A stretch of 64,000 nt of DNA. Origin: Ruminococcus sp. (GTDB lineage: Bacteria; Bacillota; Clostridia; Oscillospirales; Ruminococcaceae). Shown here piece by piece: positions 1 to 8,353 of this stretch. The notes under the pieces were generated by a model. It saw only the letters and a program-made list of their open reading frames with translations. It was not told where the DNA came from and did not search any database. A program made the translations under genes and the position numbers. The stretch is taken from positions 1-64,000 of the forward strand of contig JAJPYB010000001.1 of assembly GCA_021205185.1 (NCBI GenBank), in the 5' to 3' direction. Position 1 is the first letter of the stretch. Each line of letters begins with the position of its first letter.

Positions 1-47
1 GCTTAAATTTTTTAAGCGGAACATACGCGGAACTTAAGTAGAAAGGC

Positions 48-81
48 AAAAAAATTCCCTGACCGCTGCAACAGTCAGGGA
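48..81 (-). terminator. Hairpin, probable leftward terminator
   Basis: A stem of ccctgac/gtcaggg (57-63 with 74-80) is followed, reading leftward, by a run of seven T. It would stop transcription leaving the window to the left, or insulate the integrase from it. Confidence 0.35.
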
Positions 82-191
82 AAGATGATATTCCAAATCA
101 AGGTGAATGAGTTTTCAAATGATTCAGAACCATACAAGAATTATTATAACCCATTCACTTCAAAAAATCAAGTATTATGAGGTGATAAGCT

Positions 192-1214
192 ATGAAAAAT
201 CCAAATGGTTATGGAACCGTAGTAAAGTTATCAGGCAACCGCAGAAATCCTTATGCTGTCCGAAAAACAGTTGGATTTAATGAGAAAGGTTATCCTGTGT
301 ATTTAAACATTGGATATGCACCAACTAAGCCGGAAGGGCTTATAATGTTAGCAGAGTATAACAAAGATCCCTATGACATTGACACAAATAAAATAACTCT
401 GGGTGAGCTATTTGAGCTGTGGAAAGAAAAGCGTATGCCAAAATTAGGAAAATCAAATCAAACTGGTTTGCGGTCAGCATACAAGCACATCAGGAAGTAT
501 GAAAATGCTAGATATAACGAAATCAAATCATATCATATGCAAGACTGTGTTGATAACTGCGGTCGTAGCTATTCCACGCAAGGTACGATTAAAAATCTTT
601 GGGCGCATCTTGATCACTTTGCTATGGAGCTGGATATAATCAGCAAATGCTATTCAGATCTAGTAACTTGTGACCCAATACCGGAAACGAAGAAAGTTCC
701 ATTTACAGACGAAGAGGTTCGGCACATTTGGAGCAACCAACAATTACCGTGGGTGGATAGCTTGCTGTTTTTGCTATATACCAGATTCCGAATTACAGAG
801 TTTATCAATATTGAAATCGCAAATGTTGACTTGGTTGATGAAATTCCAAGTATAACAGGCGGCATCAAAACAGAAGCTGGCAAGAACAGAATAGTACCCA
901 TACACTCTAAAATTTTGCCGATAGTTCAACGTAGGATTGAACAGTCCAAAAGCGGCTATTTGTTTGAGTTTGACGGAAAGCAATTTAAGCAAGGGCGATA
1001 TAGAAGCCTTTGGGTGGATCTGATGCGTCAGCTAGGAATGAATCATACACCACACGAGTGCAGGCATACAGTCAGAAGCCGTCTTGATTCGGCAGGAGGC
1101 AATAAGGTTTGCATCGATAGAATTATGGGACATAAGTCTAAAGGGACTGGAGAAAGAATTTATACTCACAAAACAATTTCTGAACTTAAAGACACTATTG
1201 AACTACTCGATTAG
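192..1214 (+). CDS. Tyrosine recombinase / phage-type integrase
   Basis: Site-specific recombinase of 340 aa that would integrate or excise a mobile element. The N-terminal ~60 residues (PNGYG..KL.GNRR.PY) resemble the arm-type DNA-binding domain of Firmicute integrases, followed by a SAM-like core-binding domain and the catalytic domain from about residue 165. The catalytic set looks complete: Arg in RITE (~R200), Lys in IKTEAGK, HECR (H288, R291), His in MGHKS and Tyr in RIYTH near the end. Start chosen at 192 because gaggtgat lies just upstream. A strong terminator follows at once. It lies next to an accessory cassette (1.5-3.6 kb) that it may have carried in. No att sites could be identified. 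Confidence 0.93.
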   Translation: MKNPNGYGTVVKLSGNRRNPYAVRKTVGFNEKGYPVYLNIGYAPTKPEGLIMLAEYNKDPYDIDTNKITLGELFELWKEKRMPKLGKSNQTGLRSAYKHIRKYENARYNEIKSYHMQDCVDNCGRSYSTQGTIKNLWAHLDHFAMELDIISKCYSDLVTCDPIPETKKVPFTDEEVRHIWSNQQLPWVDSLLFLLYTRFRITEFINIEIANVDLVDEIPSITGGIKTEAGKNRIVPIHSKILPIVQRRIEQSKSGYLFEFDGKQFKQGRYRSLWVDLMRQLGMNHTPHECRHTVRSRLDSAGGNKVCIDRIMGHKSKGTGERIYTHKTISELKDTIELLD

Positions 1215-1233
1215 TAACACGTTAGTAACAAAT

Positions 1234-1276
1234 AAAGCCTGAAACCTCGATTTTTCGGGGGTTTCAGGCTTTATTT
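1234..1276 (+). terminator. Rho-independent terminator of the integrase
   Basis: Near-perfect stem of about 12 bp (aaagcctgaaac / gtttcaggcttt) ending in ttatttg, 20 nt after the integrase stop codon. Confidence 0.85.
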
Positions 1277-1311
1277 GAAATATTTACGCATACTTTCTTT
1301 GGGTGATGTAC

Positions 1312-1482
1312 ATGAGATATGATAATTTACACGAGCTTATATTTTCAAGCAGCTCCTCAAGGCAGTATTTTCTGTCGCTGCCTGTTGAGATTCAGATTAT
1401 TCTGCACGAGCAAAACGATTTTATCCACACGCTTTTTGAGCTAAGAAAAAATGCAGAGTATGTTATGAAAAAGAGGGAGTAG
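1312..1482 (+). CDS. Small conserved-looking protein, 56 aa
   Basis: ATG-started ORF of 56 codons between the integrase terminator and the next promoter. The product is soluble, with a SRQYFLSLP segment, a central helix (VEIQIILHEQ) and a charged C-terminal helix ending in KKRE. Its layout resembles small Firmicute proteins of the SLP...EL..A type often seen in mobile regions. That likeness is from memory and weak. SD is poor (gggtgatgtac). Function unknown. Confidence 0.5.
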   Translation: MRYDNLHELIFSSSSSRQYFLSLPVEIQIILHEQNDFIHTLFELRKNAEYVMKKRE

Positions 1483-1515
1483 GTGGAAGCTAAATAATAT
1501 TTCTTGTAAAAAGTG

Positions 1516-1544
1516 TTGACAAAGTTAGGAGAATGTGGTATTAT
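1516..1544 (+). promoter_or_regulatory. Strong sigma-A promoter for the accessory cassette
   Basis: TTGACA at 1516-1521, a 17-nt spacer and TATTAT at 1539-1544. It would start a transcript near 1551, giving a leader of about 470 nt before the DUF4417 gene at 2024. The leader contains a small ORF and two related hairpins. The 540-nt stretch 1483-2023 holds nothing else I can name. Confidence 0.7.
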
Positions 1545-1662
1545 ATGTTTGGAGAAACATATCAAACATTTAATTAGTGTCGAAGGATAAATGAGTAGAT
1601 CGTTTGTTCGACGTATATATTTTCCCTGTTTTAACCATTCAATATAACTTGTAAAGGCGGTG

Positions 1663-1758
1663 ATGCGATTTGATTGTGATAATCAAAAAAGAAAAAGCAT
1701 CGATGTGATTTTGTGGGAAATCATATCAATGCTTAACTCCGAATATCTATATTCGTAA
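1663..1758 (+). CDS. Possible 31-aa leader peptide
   Basis: ATG preceded by aaaggcgg at short spacing. The peptide is charged at the N-terminus (DCDNQKRK) with a hydrophobic segment (IDVILWEIISML). Its coding sequence includes a 16-bp imperfect hairpin (1695-1734) and it stops inside the first of two hairpin repeats, so it could be a regulatory leader or a type I toxin-like peptide. No homologue recognised. Confidence 0.3.
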   Translation: MRFDCDNQKRKSIDVILWEIISMLNSEYLYS

Positions 1759-1791
1759 TCTTGTGATTACATTATATAGATTTTCTGGGAG
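1737..1791 (+). repeat. Hairpin repeat copy 1
   Basis: The element begins CTCCGAATATCTATATTCG and can fold in nested stems: ctcc with ggag, atctatat with atatagat, gtaatc with gattac. A related copy starts at 1853. There is no U-run after it, so it does not look like a terminator. Confidence 0.55.
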
Positions 1792-1852
1792 AATGTCAAC
1801 ACTTTGGAAAAAGTTTCAATGTTCGTTGACAAAATTAGCACTGTACTCTGGT

Positions 1853-1904
1853 CTCCGAATATTTATATTTGTAATCTTGTGCTTTCATCTATAATATCTC
1901 GGAG
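1853..1904 (+). repeat. Hairpin repeat copy 2
   Basis: Begins CTCCGAATATTTATATTTG, matching copy 1 closely over the first ~29 nt and then diverging, yet still closing with tcggag to pair ctccga. Diverged sequence with preserved outer pairing suggests the fold, rather than the sequence, matters. Confidence 0.5.
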
Positions 1905-2023
1905 GCTCAAACCTCAAGGCAAAATATACAAAAATGCTCTGTTGTCTTGTTGTAAGAGCGGAAAGGTAAAGTTGATTATGATCACTTTTACTAATTTTAT
2001 TAATATTATAGCGAGGTATTATT

Positions 2024-2686
2024 ATGCGAATAAGAAAAACAATTTTTGATGACGGATTTCAGGCTTATTTGACCGAAGGAGCTAGCTACATTGGTGACGC
2101 AGGAATACCAGTTTTAATGGATTTGAATAACACTCAAATTCCTAAAGACATCATTCCGTTTTCAAAAGCAAAGCATTGTGAGAATAAGCGGAAATATGTT
2201 CATTTTTATGAACACGACAAAGAGTTTTCAACCGTGCTAACAGGTACAAAACATTATCTTGATTTGTTAAAACAATTTGACGGTGTGATAACTCCTGATT
2301 GTTCAATGGCAATAGGTCAATCCAAGTGCTTGCAGCAAGCAAATACATATATGAATAGAGCCGTGGGTTTTTATTTACAAAAGAATGGTATTCCCGTTAT
2401 TGCAAATATTCGTTGGAGCGATGAAGATAGTTTTGAATATTGCTTTTTGGGAGTACCAAAAAACGGTATTGTTTCTATCAGTACTCACGGTTGCATTACT
2501 TCTAAAGATGAACGCAACCTATTCAGAACAGGATTGTCTGCAATGATAGAAACGCTATCTCCAAAAGCTGTATTGGTTCATGGTTGTATGCCCGACGAGA
2601 TTTTCGGCGGTTTTGAAGCATATACTGATTTTCACAGATATGCAAGCCAATTTGAACGTACACATCACAAGAAATCAGGTGTGTAA
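2024..2686 (+). CDS. DUF4417 family protein
   Basis: 220-aa soluble protein that I match to DUF4417 from its layout (GIPVLMDL near residue 30, VHFYEHD near 65, ITPDCSM near 90, and a Cys/His-containing core). The family is found mainly in Firmicute phages and mobile elements and has no established function. SD gaggt sits before the ATG. The next gene starts directly after its stop, so the two are probably made together. Alternative starts upstream are poorer. Confidence 0.75.
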   Translation: MRIRKTIFDDGFQAYLTEGASYIGDAGIPVLMDLNNTQIPKDIIPFSKAKHCENKRKYVHFYEHDKEFSTVLTGTKHYLDLLKQFDGVITPDCSMAIGQSKCLQQANTYMNRAVGFYLQKNGIPVIANIRWSDEDSFEYCFLGVPKNGIVSISTHGCITSKDERNLFRTGLSAMIETLSPKAVLVHGCMPDEIFGGFEAYTDFHRYASQFERTHHKKSGV

Positions 2687-3073
2687 ATGGGCGTATATTA
2701 CAAAGGCGGCGCTACATATTATCGCAGTATCGGTCAAAACGTACTTGTTGCATCCAAATCCTATCAATATAACAATGGATATTTTGGAACAAAAAGTCCT
2801 AGTACTGGTAGTAAAACAAGAAATATATTGTCAGTCAATAATCTTGAAACCGCTCAGGACTTTTATAACAAAATTGCTTTGGGTGGAACTGAAGTGATTT
2901 TTAATAGCAAAAATTTAAATATCACAACAATGTCAGACGGTACGATAATATCAATGCGTAAAACTTCCCATTCAGATGGCACTCCCGTGGTAGAAATCAA
3001 TATAAGCAATAGCACGCATAGTGGCGGAATCAAGCAACAAAAGATACACTTTATAAAGGATGGTGGTAAGTAA
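2687..3073 (+). CDS. Unknown protein paired with DUF4417
   Basis: 128 aa, beginning directly after the DUF4417 stop with no gap. The N-terminus MGVYYKGG.TYY is rich in Tyr, Gly and Ser. The C-terminus SGGIKQQKIHF is reminiscent of the short basic ends of phage or polymorphic-toxin C-terminal domains, which is only a resemblance. No signal peptide or membrane segment. The one-base overlap (taATG) with the next gene supports a tight three-gene operon. Function unknown. Confidence 0.65.
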   Translation: MGVYYKGGATYYRSIGQNVLVASKSYQYNNGYFGTKSPSTGSKTRNILSVNNLETAQDFYNKIALGGTEVIFNSKNLNITTMSDGTIISMRKTSHSDGTPVVEINISNSTHSGGIKQQKIHFIKDGGK

Positions 3074-3645
3074 TGAAAATTATAGATTATAGGTTTCCCG
3101 AGAAATCAATCACTTTGTTGAAAAGTTTAATCGGTCAGACACTGAATGATGTGGTATTCTATGGTTTGCCTAATACGGCTACTACAACATACGGAATGGC
3201 AAGCATTACTGTTAACGATTTTCGTTATTGCTTTTCTAACTTTTTAGAATCGATTGAATACATAAATCGCACGGATGATGTATCAATATTCCGTTTTGAT
3301 AAAATCAGTGATGTGAAATTCAATGATTTTCTCGAAGAACGAGTACCTATAAGAAATTCTATCAATCAAAAAATCAAAACCATTAAAGTGTTAAACGAAA
3401 ATCAGCAGCTTTCTCTAAATGGGACATTAGAATTTGATATATTTACTGTTCGTGGCGTTGTTATCTCACTTCAAGACGGTCGTGAAATATCATTTGAAAA
3501 AAGCATATGGTTTTCCGAGTTTATTACGATTAAGAATGGGTACGACTTAATCAACAGCTTTTCTGCTCTTGACGAATTCTATGAGGAATGGAGCGATTCA
3601 CAATATACCGCTCAAGCTAAGCGAGATGTACTGCTAATAGAATAG
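3073..3645 (+). CDS. Unknown protein, last gene of DUF4417 operon
   Basis: 190 aa, acidic and soluble, with no motif I recognise. Its start overlaps the previous stop by one base and a strong terminator follows 24 nt after its end. In size and position after a small basic protein it could be an immunity or antitoxin partner, but that is inference from layout only. Confidence 0.65.
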   Translation: MKIIDYRFPEKSITLLKSLIGQTLNDVVFYGLPNTATTTYGMASITVNDFRYCFSNFLESIEYINRTDDVSIFRFDKISDVKFNDFLEERVPIRNSINQKIKTIKVLNENQQLSLNGTLEFDIFTVRGVVISLQDGREISFEKSIWFSEFITIKNGYDLINSFSALDEFYEEWSDSQYTAQAKRDVLLIE

Positions 3646-3668
3646 CAAAAGCAGGATATTAAACCAAT

Positions 3669-3705
3669 CCCCCGCTACCGAAAAAATGGTAGTGGGGGTT
3701 GTTCG
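3669..3705 (+). terminator. Terminator of the DUF4417 operon
   Basis: 11-bp stem (cccccgctacc with ggtagtggggg, one G-U pair) followed by ttgttcgtt. Confidence 0.8.
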
Positions 3706-3721
3706 TTAAAATGTGTAGTAT

Positions 3722-4144
3722 TTAATTTAATGCTTTTCCAAGCTCTATGCAAGCGGCTGTTGCTTCATCGTCGGGTGAATCGTTGCAAATTACACTTTCG
3801 CAGGCTAATACTGCGCCGTCAGCACTGCAAATCTCCTCCCACGTTCTCATCCATTCGCCGTCGCCCCAGCCATAAGAACCAAACAGAGCTATTTTCTTGC
3901 CGTTAAGCTTTGCTTCGCACTCGGTAAACATCGGCTCAAATTCTGTGTCCTCAAGCTGCTCATTTCCCATTGAAGGACAGCCAAATGCTATAGCATCAAA
4001 TTCGTCAACCAAATCTGCGCTGAACTCGTTAGCCGCAAATAAGCTAACGTCCGCACCTGCTGATTTTGCACCCTCTGAAACACTTGCAGCCATAGCTTCT
4101 GTGTTGCCTGTGCCGCTCCAATAAACTACTGCGATTTTACTCAT
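3722..4144 (-). CDS. Short-chain flavodoxin
   Basis: 140-aa FMN electron carrier. The phosphate loop SGTGNTEAM lies at residues 10-18 and the later flavin loops GCPSMGNEQ and GSYGWGDGEW are typical. It is cytosolic and would replace ferredoxin under iron limitation. It follows the DUF3793 gene by 31 nt in the same direction, a pairing common in Clostridia, and both probably share the promoter and twin operators near 4.8 kb. Confidence 0.93.
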   Translation of the reverse strand: MSKIAVVYWSGTGNTEAMAASVSEGAKSAGADVSLFAANEFSADLVDEFDAIAFGCPSMGNEQLEDTEFEPMFTECEAKLNGKKIALFGSYGWGDGEWMRTWEEICSADGAVLACESVICNDSPDDEATAACIELGKALN

Positions 4145-4175
4145 ATTAAATCACCTTTCTTTTAATATATTTATG

Positions 4176-4727
4176 TCAAGCAGCTACTGTAAGCTGCTGA
4201 ACACTTCTTCCCTGCTTCCAAAGACGCATATAAACGTCCTTGCACTTTTTGTATTTTGCAAAAGCCTTAACCGCTTCGCATTCGTTATAATAAACCTTCC
4301 AGCAACCAGAGCATTTGGAATTTTGCCCGGCATTTTCTATAAAGCCGATAACATCGCCTAATGGGTAACTAAGGAAAATTCCTATTTCGTGCGGAAATTT
4401 ATCACCACTCTGAAGCCTGAGCTTCAGACTCTCAATACACTCATCAACATCGGCACTTTTATATCCATAATTTTTCAGAAATTCCAAAACGCCGATTTTG
4501 TTTAAATCCTCTGAAAGCTTATTCTTTCGGCAGACGTAAATAAGCGCACAGCCCTCGCTTTTCTTTAGCGTAATAAGCTCAACGCCCTTATCGGAAAAGC
4601 TCAAATTCCAGTATTCTATCGCTTTTTGAAGCTCTGTCTCACTTGAATACTTTATTGAAAACAAACTAGCTGTTTTTATTGAAGCAAGAGTTGGTGAGCA
4701 ATGCTCAATTAAGTATTTTTCAATCAT
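4176..4727 (-). CDS. DUF3793 family protein
   Basis: 183-aa soluble protein matching DUF3793: N-terminal IEKYLIEHCSPTLA, central HEIGIFLSYPLGDVIGFI, then CSGCWKVYYN and a C-terminal ..YKKCKDVYMRLW. The family usually accompanies flavodoxin or iron-transport genes in Clostridia and its biochemical role is not established. It is the first gene of a two-gene unit with the flavodoxin, downstream of a strong promoter and two palindromes, so metal-responsive control is likely. Confidence 0.85.
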   Translation of the reverse strand: MIEKYLIEHCSPTLASIKTASLFSIKYSSETELQKAIEYWNLSFSDKGVELITLKKSEGCALIYVCRKNKLSEDLNKIGVLEFLKNYGYKSADVDECIESLKLRLQSGDKFPHEIGIFLSYPLGDVIGFIENAGQNSKCSGCWKVYYNECEAVKAFAKYKKCKDVYMRLWKQGRSVQQLTVAA

Positions 4728-4747
4728 TTGTAAATCACCTGTCTGCG

Positions 4748-4806
4748 GTTAGCATTTGCTAACTCAAATCCTTAAATTTAGCAGTTGCCAGTTAGCAACC
4801 GCTAAC
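4748..4806 (-). promoter_or_regulatory. Twin palindromic operators
   Basis: Two 16-bp inverted repeats, gttagcatttgctaac (4748-4763) and gttagcaaccgctaac (4791-4806), start 43 bp apart, about four helical turns. The upper one begins 2 bp after the -10 box and so covers the transcription start. The half-site GTTAGC resembles DtxR/IdeR-type boxes. Iron repression is the likely reading. Confidence 0.6.
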
Positions 4807-4808
4807 TT

Positions 4809-4837
4809 ATTCTAGCATATCGGCAAACATTTGTCAA
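4809..4837 (-). promoter_or_regulatory. Promoter for DUF3793-flavodoxin
   Basis: Leftward TTGACA (4837-4832), 17-nt spacer, TAGAAT (4814-4809). Confidence 0.75.
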
Positions 4838-4886
4838 GACGTTTGTAGATATGTTAACCGCACGCAATTCTTTAAGGACTTCTCTT

Positions 4887-5540
4887 TCAGCAAAACTCCT
4901 CGCCGTTTGCCATTAAAATTTTGGTACGGCGGATTTTGGGTTGTATGTCAGCGCCAGAAAAATCAGCAAAAGCGTCAAGCAAAACGCTTGGATTGATGTT
5001 TGTTTCGCAGCCTGACGGCAGAAGGACTTTTATGTAAATTCCGCAAGAAGCATCACGCAGCTCTGAAATTTCAGTATAGGGTTTCAGGTCAATAATTTTT
5101 TCTTTTTTCTTCTTTGTGAGCTTTTTAACCTCGATTTTTTCTCTTTCAATAAATTTCTCAAAATCTGACCTCTCCATGTCGCCGCTCATAACAATTTCAT
5201 ACTCGGATTTTACTATTGATTTATGTTCGTTTACAGGCTCTTTTACCGAAACGATTTCCAGTCCTGTCGGCAGGGCTTCGTTAAGAGAAGATTTCACCTC
5301 GTCAAAGGAAATTTTTTTCGTTAGCGCAACGTCCATAACCTCGCATTCGCCCACAACTCCCAAAGAAAGCGCAAGCGGAAACATAATATATGCGTGCGGA
5401 TTAAAGCCTTGAGTGTACCATATTGGCAGACCAGCTCGTTTGAAGGCTCTTTGCATAGTTCTCATAAGGTCAAGGTGAGAAATGTAAACTGCTCTCCCCT
5501 TCTTTGAAAACTTTAGTCTGTAATCAAACCTTTCTTCCAC
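4887..5540 (-). CDS. TIGR03936 / DUF2344 radical-SAM-linked protein
   Basis: Protein of 217 aa from the family defined by YRLKFSKKGRAVYISHLDLMR near the N-terminus. It nearly always lies next to, or is fused with, the TIGR03960 radical SAM protein, as here. Its role is unproven. I chose the GTG at 5540 because GGAGGTG stands just before it; an upstream GTG at 5573 would give 228 aa with a longer overlap into the preceding gene. The chosen start still overlaps that gene by 17 nt, indicating translational coupling. Confidence 0.85.
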   Translation of the reverse strand: MEERFDYRLKFSKKGRAVYISHLDLMRTMQRAFKRAGLPIWYTQGFNPHAYIMFPLALSLGVVGECEVMDVALTKKISFDEVKSSLNEALPTGLEIVSVKEPVNEHKSIVKSEYEIVMSGDMERSDFEKFIEREKIEVKKLTKKKKEKIIDLKPYTEISELRDASCGIYIKVLLPSGCETNINPSVLLDAFADFSGADIQPKIRRTKILMANGEEFC

Positions 5541-7377
5541 AGTATACACCTCCGCACTCCTTTTTAATTCCACAGCCAGAGCATTTTTCCTTACAGTTTG
5601 GCGTGGTTACAGCCTGATGAGCAAGCTTGTTTTCCCTTACGAAAAAGCTCTTTGAAACAAGGTAATCGAGATGATCCCACGGCGTTATTTCGGTATATTC
5701 TCGCCTTCTGCAAGCGTAAAACTCAGGGTCAACTCCCAAATCCTCAAATACCTGCCACCAGATTTCAGGCTTAAAATACTCGTTCCAGCTATCCATTTTA
5801 CAGCCTCTGCGCCAAGCTTCTTCAATAACTGCTGACAAACGTCTGTCGCCACGAGCGAGCGCCGCTTCAAGCAGACTGATATTATAGTCATGCCAGCTTG
5901 CTCTTATCTTTTTGGTTTTAAGGCAATCGAGCAGATGCTTCTGACGCTCTTCAACCTCTCTTCTGGTAGCCTGCGGCTCAAATTCAAACGGAGTAAACGG
6001 CTTTGGAACAAAGGTAGCACAGGAAATTGAAACGGTAACTCCGCCCTTTCCCCTCTTTTCCTTTGGAATTGAGTAAAACAGGTCGATAATTTTTTGAGCG
6101 GTATTCGCCATTCCTTCTATGTCCTCGAGCGTTTCGGTAGGAAGTCCGAGCATAAAGTAAAGCTTGACGGACGTATAGCCGCCCTCAAAGGCAATCTGAC
6201 AGGAGCGCATAATTTCTTCCTCTGTGACGTTTTTATTTATTACGTCACGAAGTCTTTGAGTTCCAGCTTCGGGCGCAAATGTAAGTCCACTTTTTCGTAC
6301 AGTTTTAACCTTTTCTAAAACCTCCTCGCTGAAGTTGTCAACTCGAAGCGACGGCAGCGAAAGAGAAATATGCTCGTCCTTTGTGTAGTCTACAAGCTCC
6401 TCTAAAAGGTTGTTGATCTGAGTATGGTCGCTTGTCGAAAGCGAGGAAAGGGAAACCTCCTCGTAGCCTGTATTAGAACACAAATCCTTTGTGCTTTGAG
6501 TGATTGTTGCAACATCCTTTTCCCTGAATGGGCGGTATATAAAGCCTGCCTGACAAAAGCGACAGCCTCTTATACAACCTCTTAGCACTTCTACTACCGC
6601 TCTGTCGTGAACAATTTGAGTAAAAGGCACAACAAAATCCTTCGGGTAATAAACGCTGTTAAAATCCTTTATAACCCGCTTTTTAACTTTTCTTGGAATG
6701 TCGTCATATATCGGCTCACAGGACTTTATTGTGTTGTCCTCATTATATAAGACCTCATAAAATTTGGGCACATAAATCCCTTCAATTTTTGCAGCTTCAC
6801 GCAAAAATTCCTGCTTTGTGCTTCCCTGCTTTTTCATTGAATTGTACAAATCCATCAGCTCAAGATTTACCTCTTCGCCCTCGCCTAAAATAAACAGGTC
6901 GAAAAAATCAGCTAACGGCTCGGGATTACAAACGCAAGGACCGCCGCCTAAAACTATTGGATAATCCTCTCCTCTGTCCACTGCTCTGAGAGGAACGCTG
7001 GCTAAGTCAAGCATATTTAATACGTTTGTAAAGCTTAGCTCGTATTGAAGCGTAAAGCCTATAAAATCAAAATCCTTGATCGGGTCTAAGCTTTCAAGTC
7101 CGTAAAGGAGTATTCCCTCCTCACGCATTTTAGCTTCAAAATCGGCTTCAGGCTGGAAAACTCTTTCACACCAGAATTGCTCCCTGGCATTTTTTAAGCC
7201 GTAAAGGATTTTCATTCCCAAATGGCTCATTCCCACATCGTAGGTGTCAGGAAAACAAAATGCAAAGCGAACCTCTACCTTGCTTTTATCCTTTACAACG
7301 CTTCCATGCTCGCCACCGATATACCTTGCGGGTCTTTGAACTAACGGCAATATTTTTTCTATCTTTTCTTTGTACAT
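5524..7377 (-). CDS. TIGR03960 B12-binding radical SAM protein
   Basis: 617 aa. The N-terminal ~230 residues form a B12-binding-like domain (CFPDTYDVGMSHLG; LGGGPCVCNPEP). The radical SAM core follows, with the 4Fe-4S motif CIRGCRFCQAG near residue 270. The C-terminus carries extra cysteines (CKEKCSGCGIKKEC). The substrate is unknown; family members are thought to act in RNA or ribosome-related modification. First gene of a two-gene operon with DUF2344. Length is normal and the start has an agaggt SD. Confidence 0.9.
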   Translation of the reverse strand: MYKEKIEKILPLVQRPARYIGGEHGSVVKDKSKVEVRFAFCFPDTYDVGMSHLGMKILYGLKNAREQFWCERVFQPEADFEAKMREEGILLYGLESLDPIKDFDFIGFTLQYELSFTNVLNMLDLASVPLRAVDRGEDYPIVLGGGPCVCNPEPLADFFDLFILGEGEEVNLELMDLYNSMKKQGSTKQEFLREAAKIEGIYVPKFYEVLYNEDNTIKSCEPIYDDIPRKVKKRVIKDFNSVYYPKDFVVPFTQIVHDRAVVEVLRGCIRGCRFCQAGFIYRPFREKDVATITQSTKDLCSNTGYEEVSLSSLSTSDHTQINNLLEELVDYTKDEHISLSLPSLRVDNFSEEVLEKVKTVRKSGLTFAPEAGTQRLRDVINKNVTEEEIMRSCQIAFEGGYTSVKLYFMLGLPTETLEDIEGMANTAQKIIDLFYSIPKEKRGKGGVTVSISCATFVPKPFTPFEFEPQATRREVEERQKHLLDCLKTKKIRASWHDYNISLLEAALARGDRRLSAVIEEAWRRGCKMDSWNEYFKPEIWWQVFEDLGVDPEFYACRRREYTEITPWDHLDYLVSKSFFVRENKLAHQAVTTPNCKEKCSGCGIKKECGGVYCGRKV

Positions 7378-7471
7378 AATCTACCTCTTGTATATTTGTT
7401 GCAGGATGCGGCTTCAACAAACTTTTTATCTTTTCTACAAGTATAACATATTTTCTATTTGCTCGCAAGAC

Positions 7472-7500
7472 TTGAAAGGCAAAATGAAATGTGGTATAAT
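7472..7500 (+). promoter_or_regulatory. Sigma-A promoter of the HD gene
   Basis: TTGAAA (7472-7477), 17-nt spacer, TATAAT (7495-7500). Confidence 0.75.
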
Positions 7501-7528
7501 ATCAGCAAACACTAACGGAGGTTTCAAA

Positions 7529-8116
7529 ATGACCAACAAGGAAAGATTTATTGATATATATCAGACTAACATCAAAAGAGAAGGATCGGCGAAGCTTTTG
7601 GAATACCTGAAAAGCTCCTCCTGCGATTTCTTTACCGCTCCTGCTTCAACCAGATTTCACGGCTCTTACGAGGGCGGACTTTTAGAGCATAGTCTTAACG
7701 TGTACGACTGTCTTGTAAGCTATCTTGCAAGGCCCGAAGCAAAGAAAAGGTTTGGACTAAAATATTCTGATGAGAGCGTAGCAATCGTTGCTTTATTGCA
7801 CGATTTGTGCAAGACAAACGTATACAAAAAGGACTTCAGAAACGTCAAGGATGAAACCGGAAACTGGATAAAGGTTCCGACCTACAAGTTTGATGACAAG
7901 CTTCCTTACGGACATGGTGAAAAGAGCGTATACATCGTTTCAGGCTTTATGCGCCTTTCCCGTGATGAAGCCTTTGCGATACGCTATCATATGGGATTTT
8001 CAGGCGAGGAAAACAGCAATACCGTCGGTAATGCTCTTGAAATGTTCCCTTTGGCGCTTGCTTTAAACATTGCGGATATGGAAGCTACCTTCCTGCTTGA
8101 GGATCGCAATGGCTAA
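7529..8116 (+). CDS. HD-domain metal hydrolase
   Basis: 195-aa HD-superfamily phosphohydrolase. Metal ligands are visible as EHSLNV (~residue 55), LLHDLCK (~95) and the later HGEK and RYHMGF. The substrate is unknown; small members of this kind often act on nucleotides. The ATG at 7529 is preceded by cggaggt and lies 29 nt below the promoter, so the longer open frame upstream is not used. It stands alone and tRNA-Leu follows under its own promoter. Confidence 0.85.
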   Translation: MTNKERFIDIYQTNIKREGSAKLLEYLKSSSCDFFTAPASTRFHGSYEGGLLEHSLNVYDCLVSYLARPEAKKRFGLKYSDESVAIVALLHDLCKTNVYKKDFRNVKDETGNWIKVPTYKFDDKLPYGHGEKSVYIVSGFMRLSRDEAFAIRYHMGFSGEENSNTVGNALEMFPLALALNIADMEATFLLEDRNG

Positions 8117-8127
8117 AAATTTTGTGC

Positions 8128-8156
8128 TTGACAAATTATTTCTCGTGTGGTAAAAT
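8128..8156 (+). promoter_or_regulatory. Promoter of tRNA-Leu
   Basis: TTGACA (8128-8133), 17-nt spacer, TAAAAT (8151-8156), about 60 nt before the tRNA. Confidence 0.8.
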
Positions 8157-8215
8157 AGCATTGTTGTTTTTGAGCCTCACGGTTTTGAATTGTAACATAA
8201 CAATTTTATATTTCT

Positions 8216-8298
8216 GCGGGTGTGGCGGAATTGGCAGACGCGCTAGATTTAGGTTCTAGTGTTAATTCGTGCAGGTTCAAGTCCTGTCACCCGCACCA
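8216..8298 (+). tRNA. tRNA-Leu (anticodon UAG)
   Basis: 83 nt with the 7-bp acceptor stem gcgggtg/cacccgc, encoded CCA end, T-loop ggttcaagtcc, and an anticodon stem ctaga/tctag around tttaggt, giving anticodon TAG. The short variable arm fits a class II leucine tRNA. It marks the left border of the accessory island at 8.4-20 kb. Confidence 0.96.
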
Positions 8299-8307
8299 AG
8301 CAAAGAT

Positions 8308-8353
8308 AATCCGAACCCGTTTCCGATTGGTGATGGGTTCGGATTTTTTGTTT
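8308..8353 (+). terminator. Terminator of tRNA-Leu
   Basis: Stem aatccgaaccc/gggttcggatt followed by tttttgttt. Confidence 0.85.

Noticed and set aside
1804-2049. 81-aa plus-strand frame before DUF4417
   Set aside because: TTG start, no SD, and it overlaps the hairpin repeat and the DUF4417 start; amino-acid pattern not coding-like.
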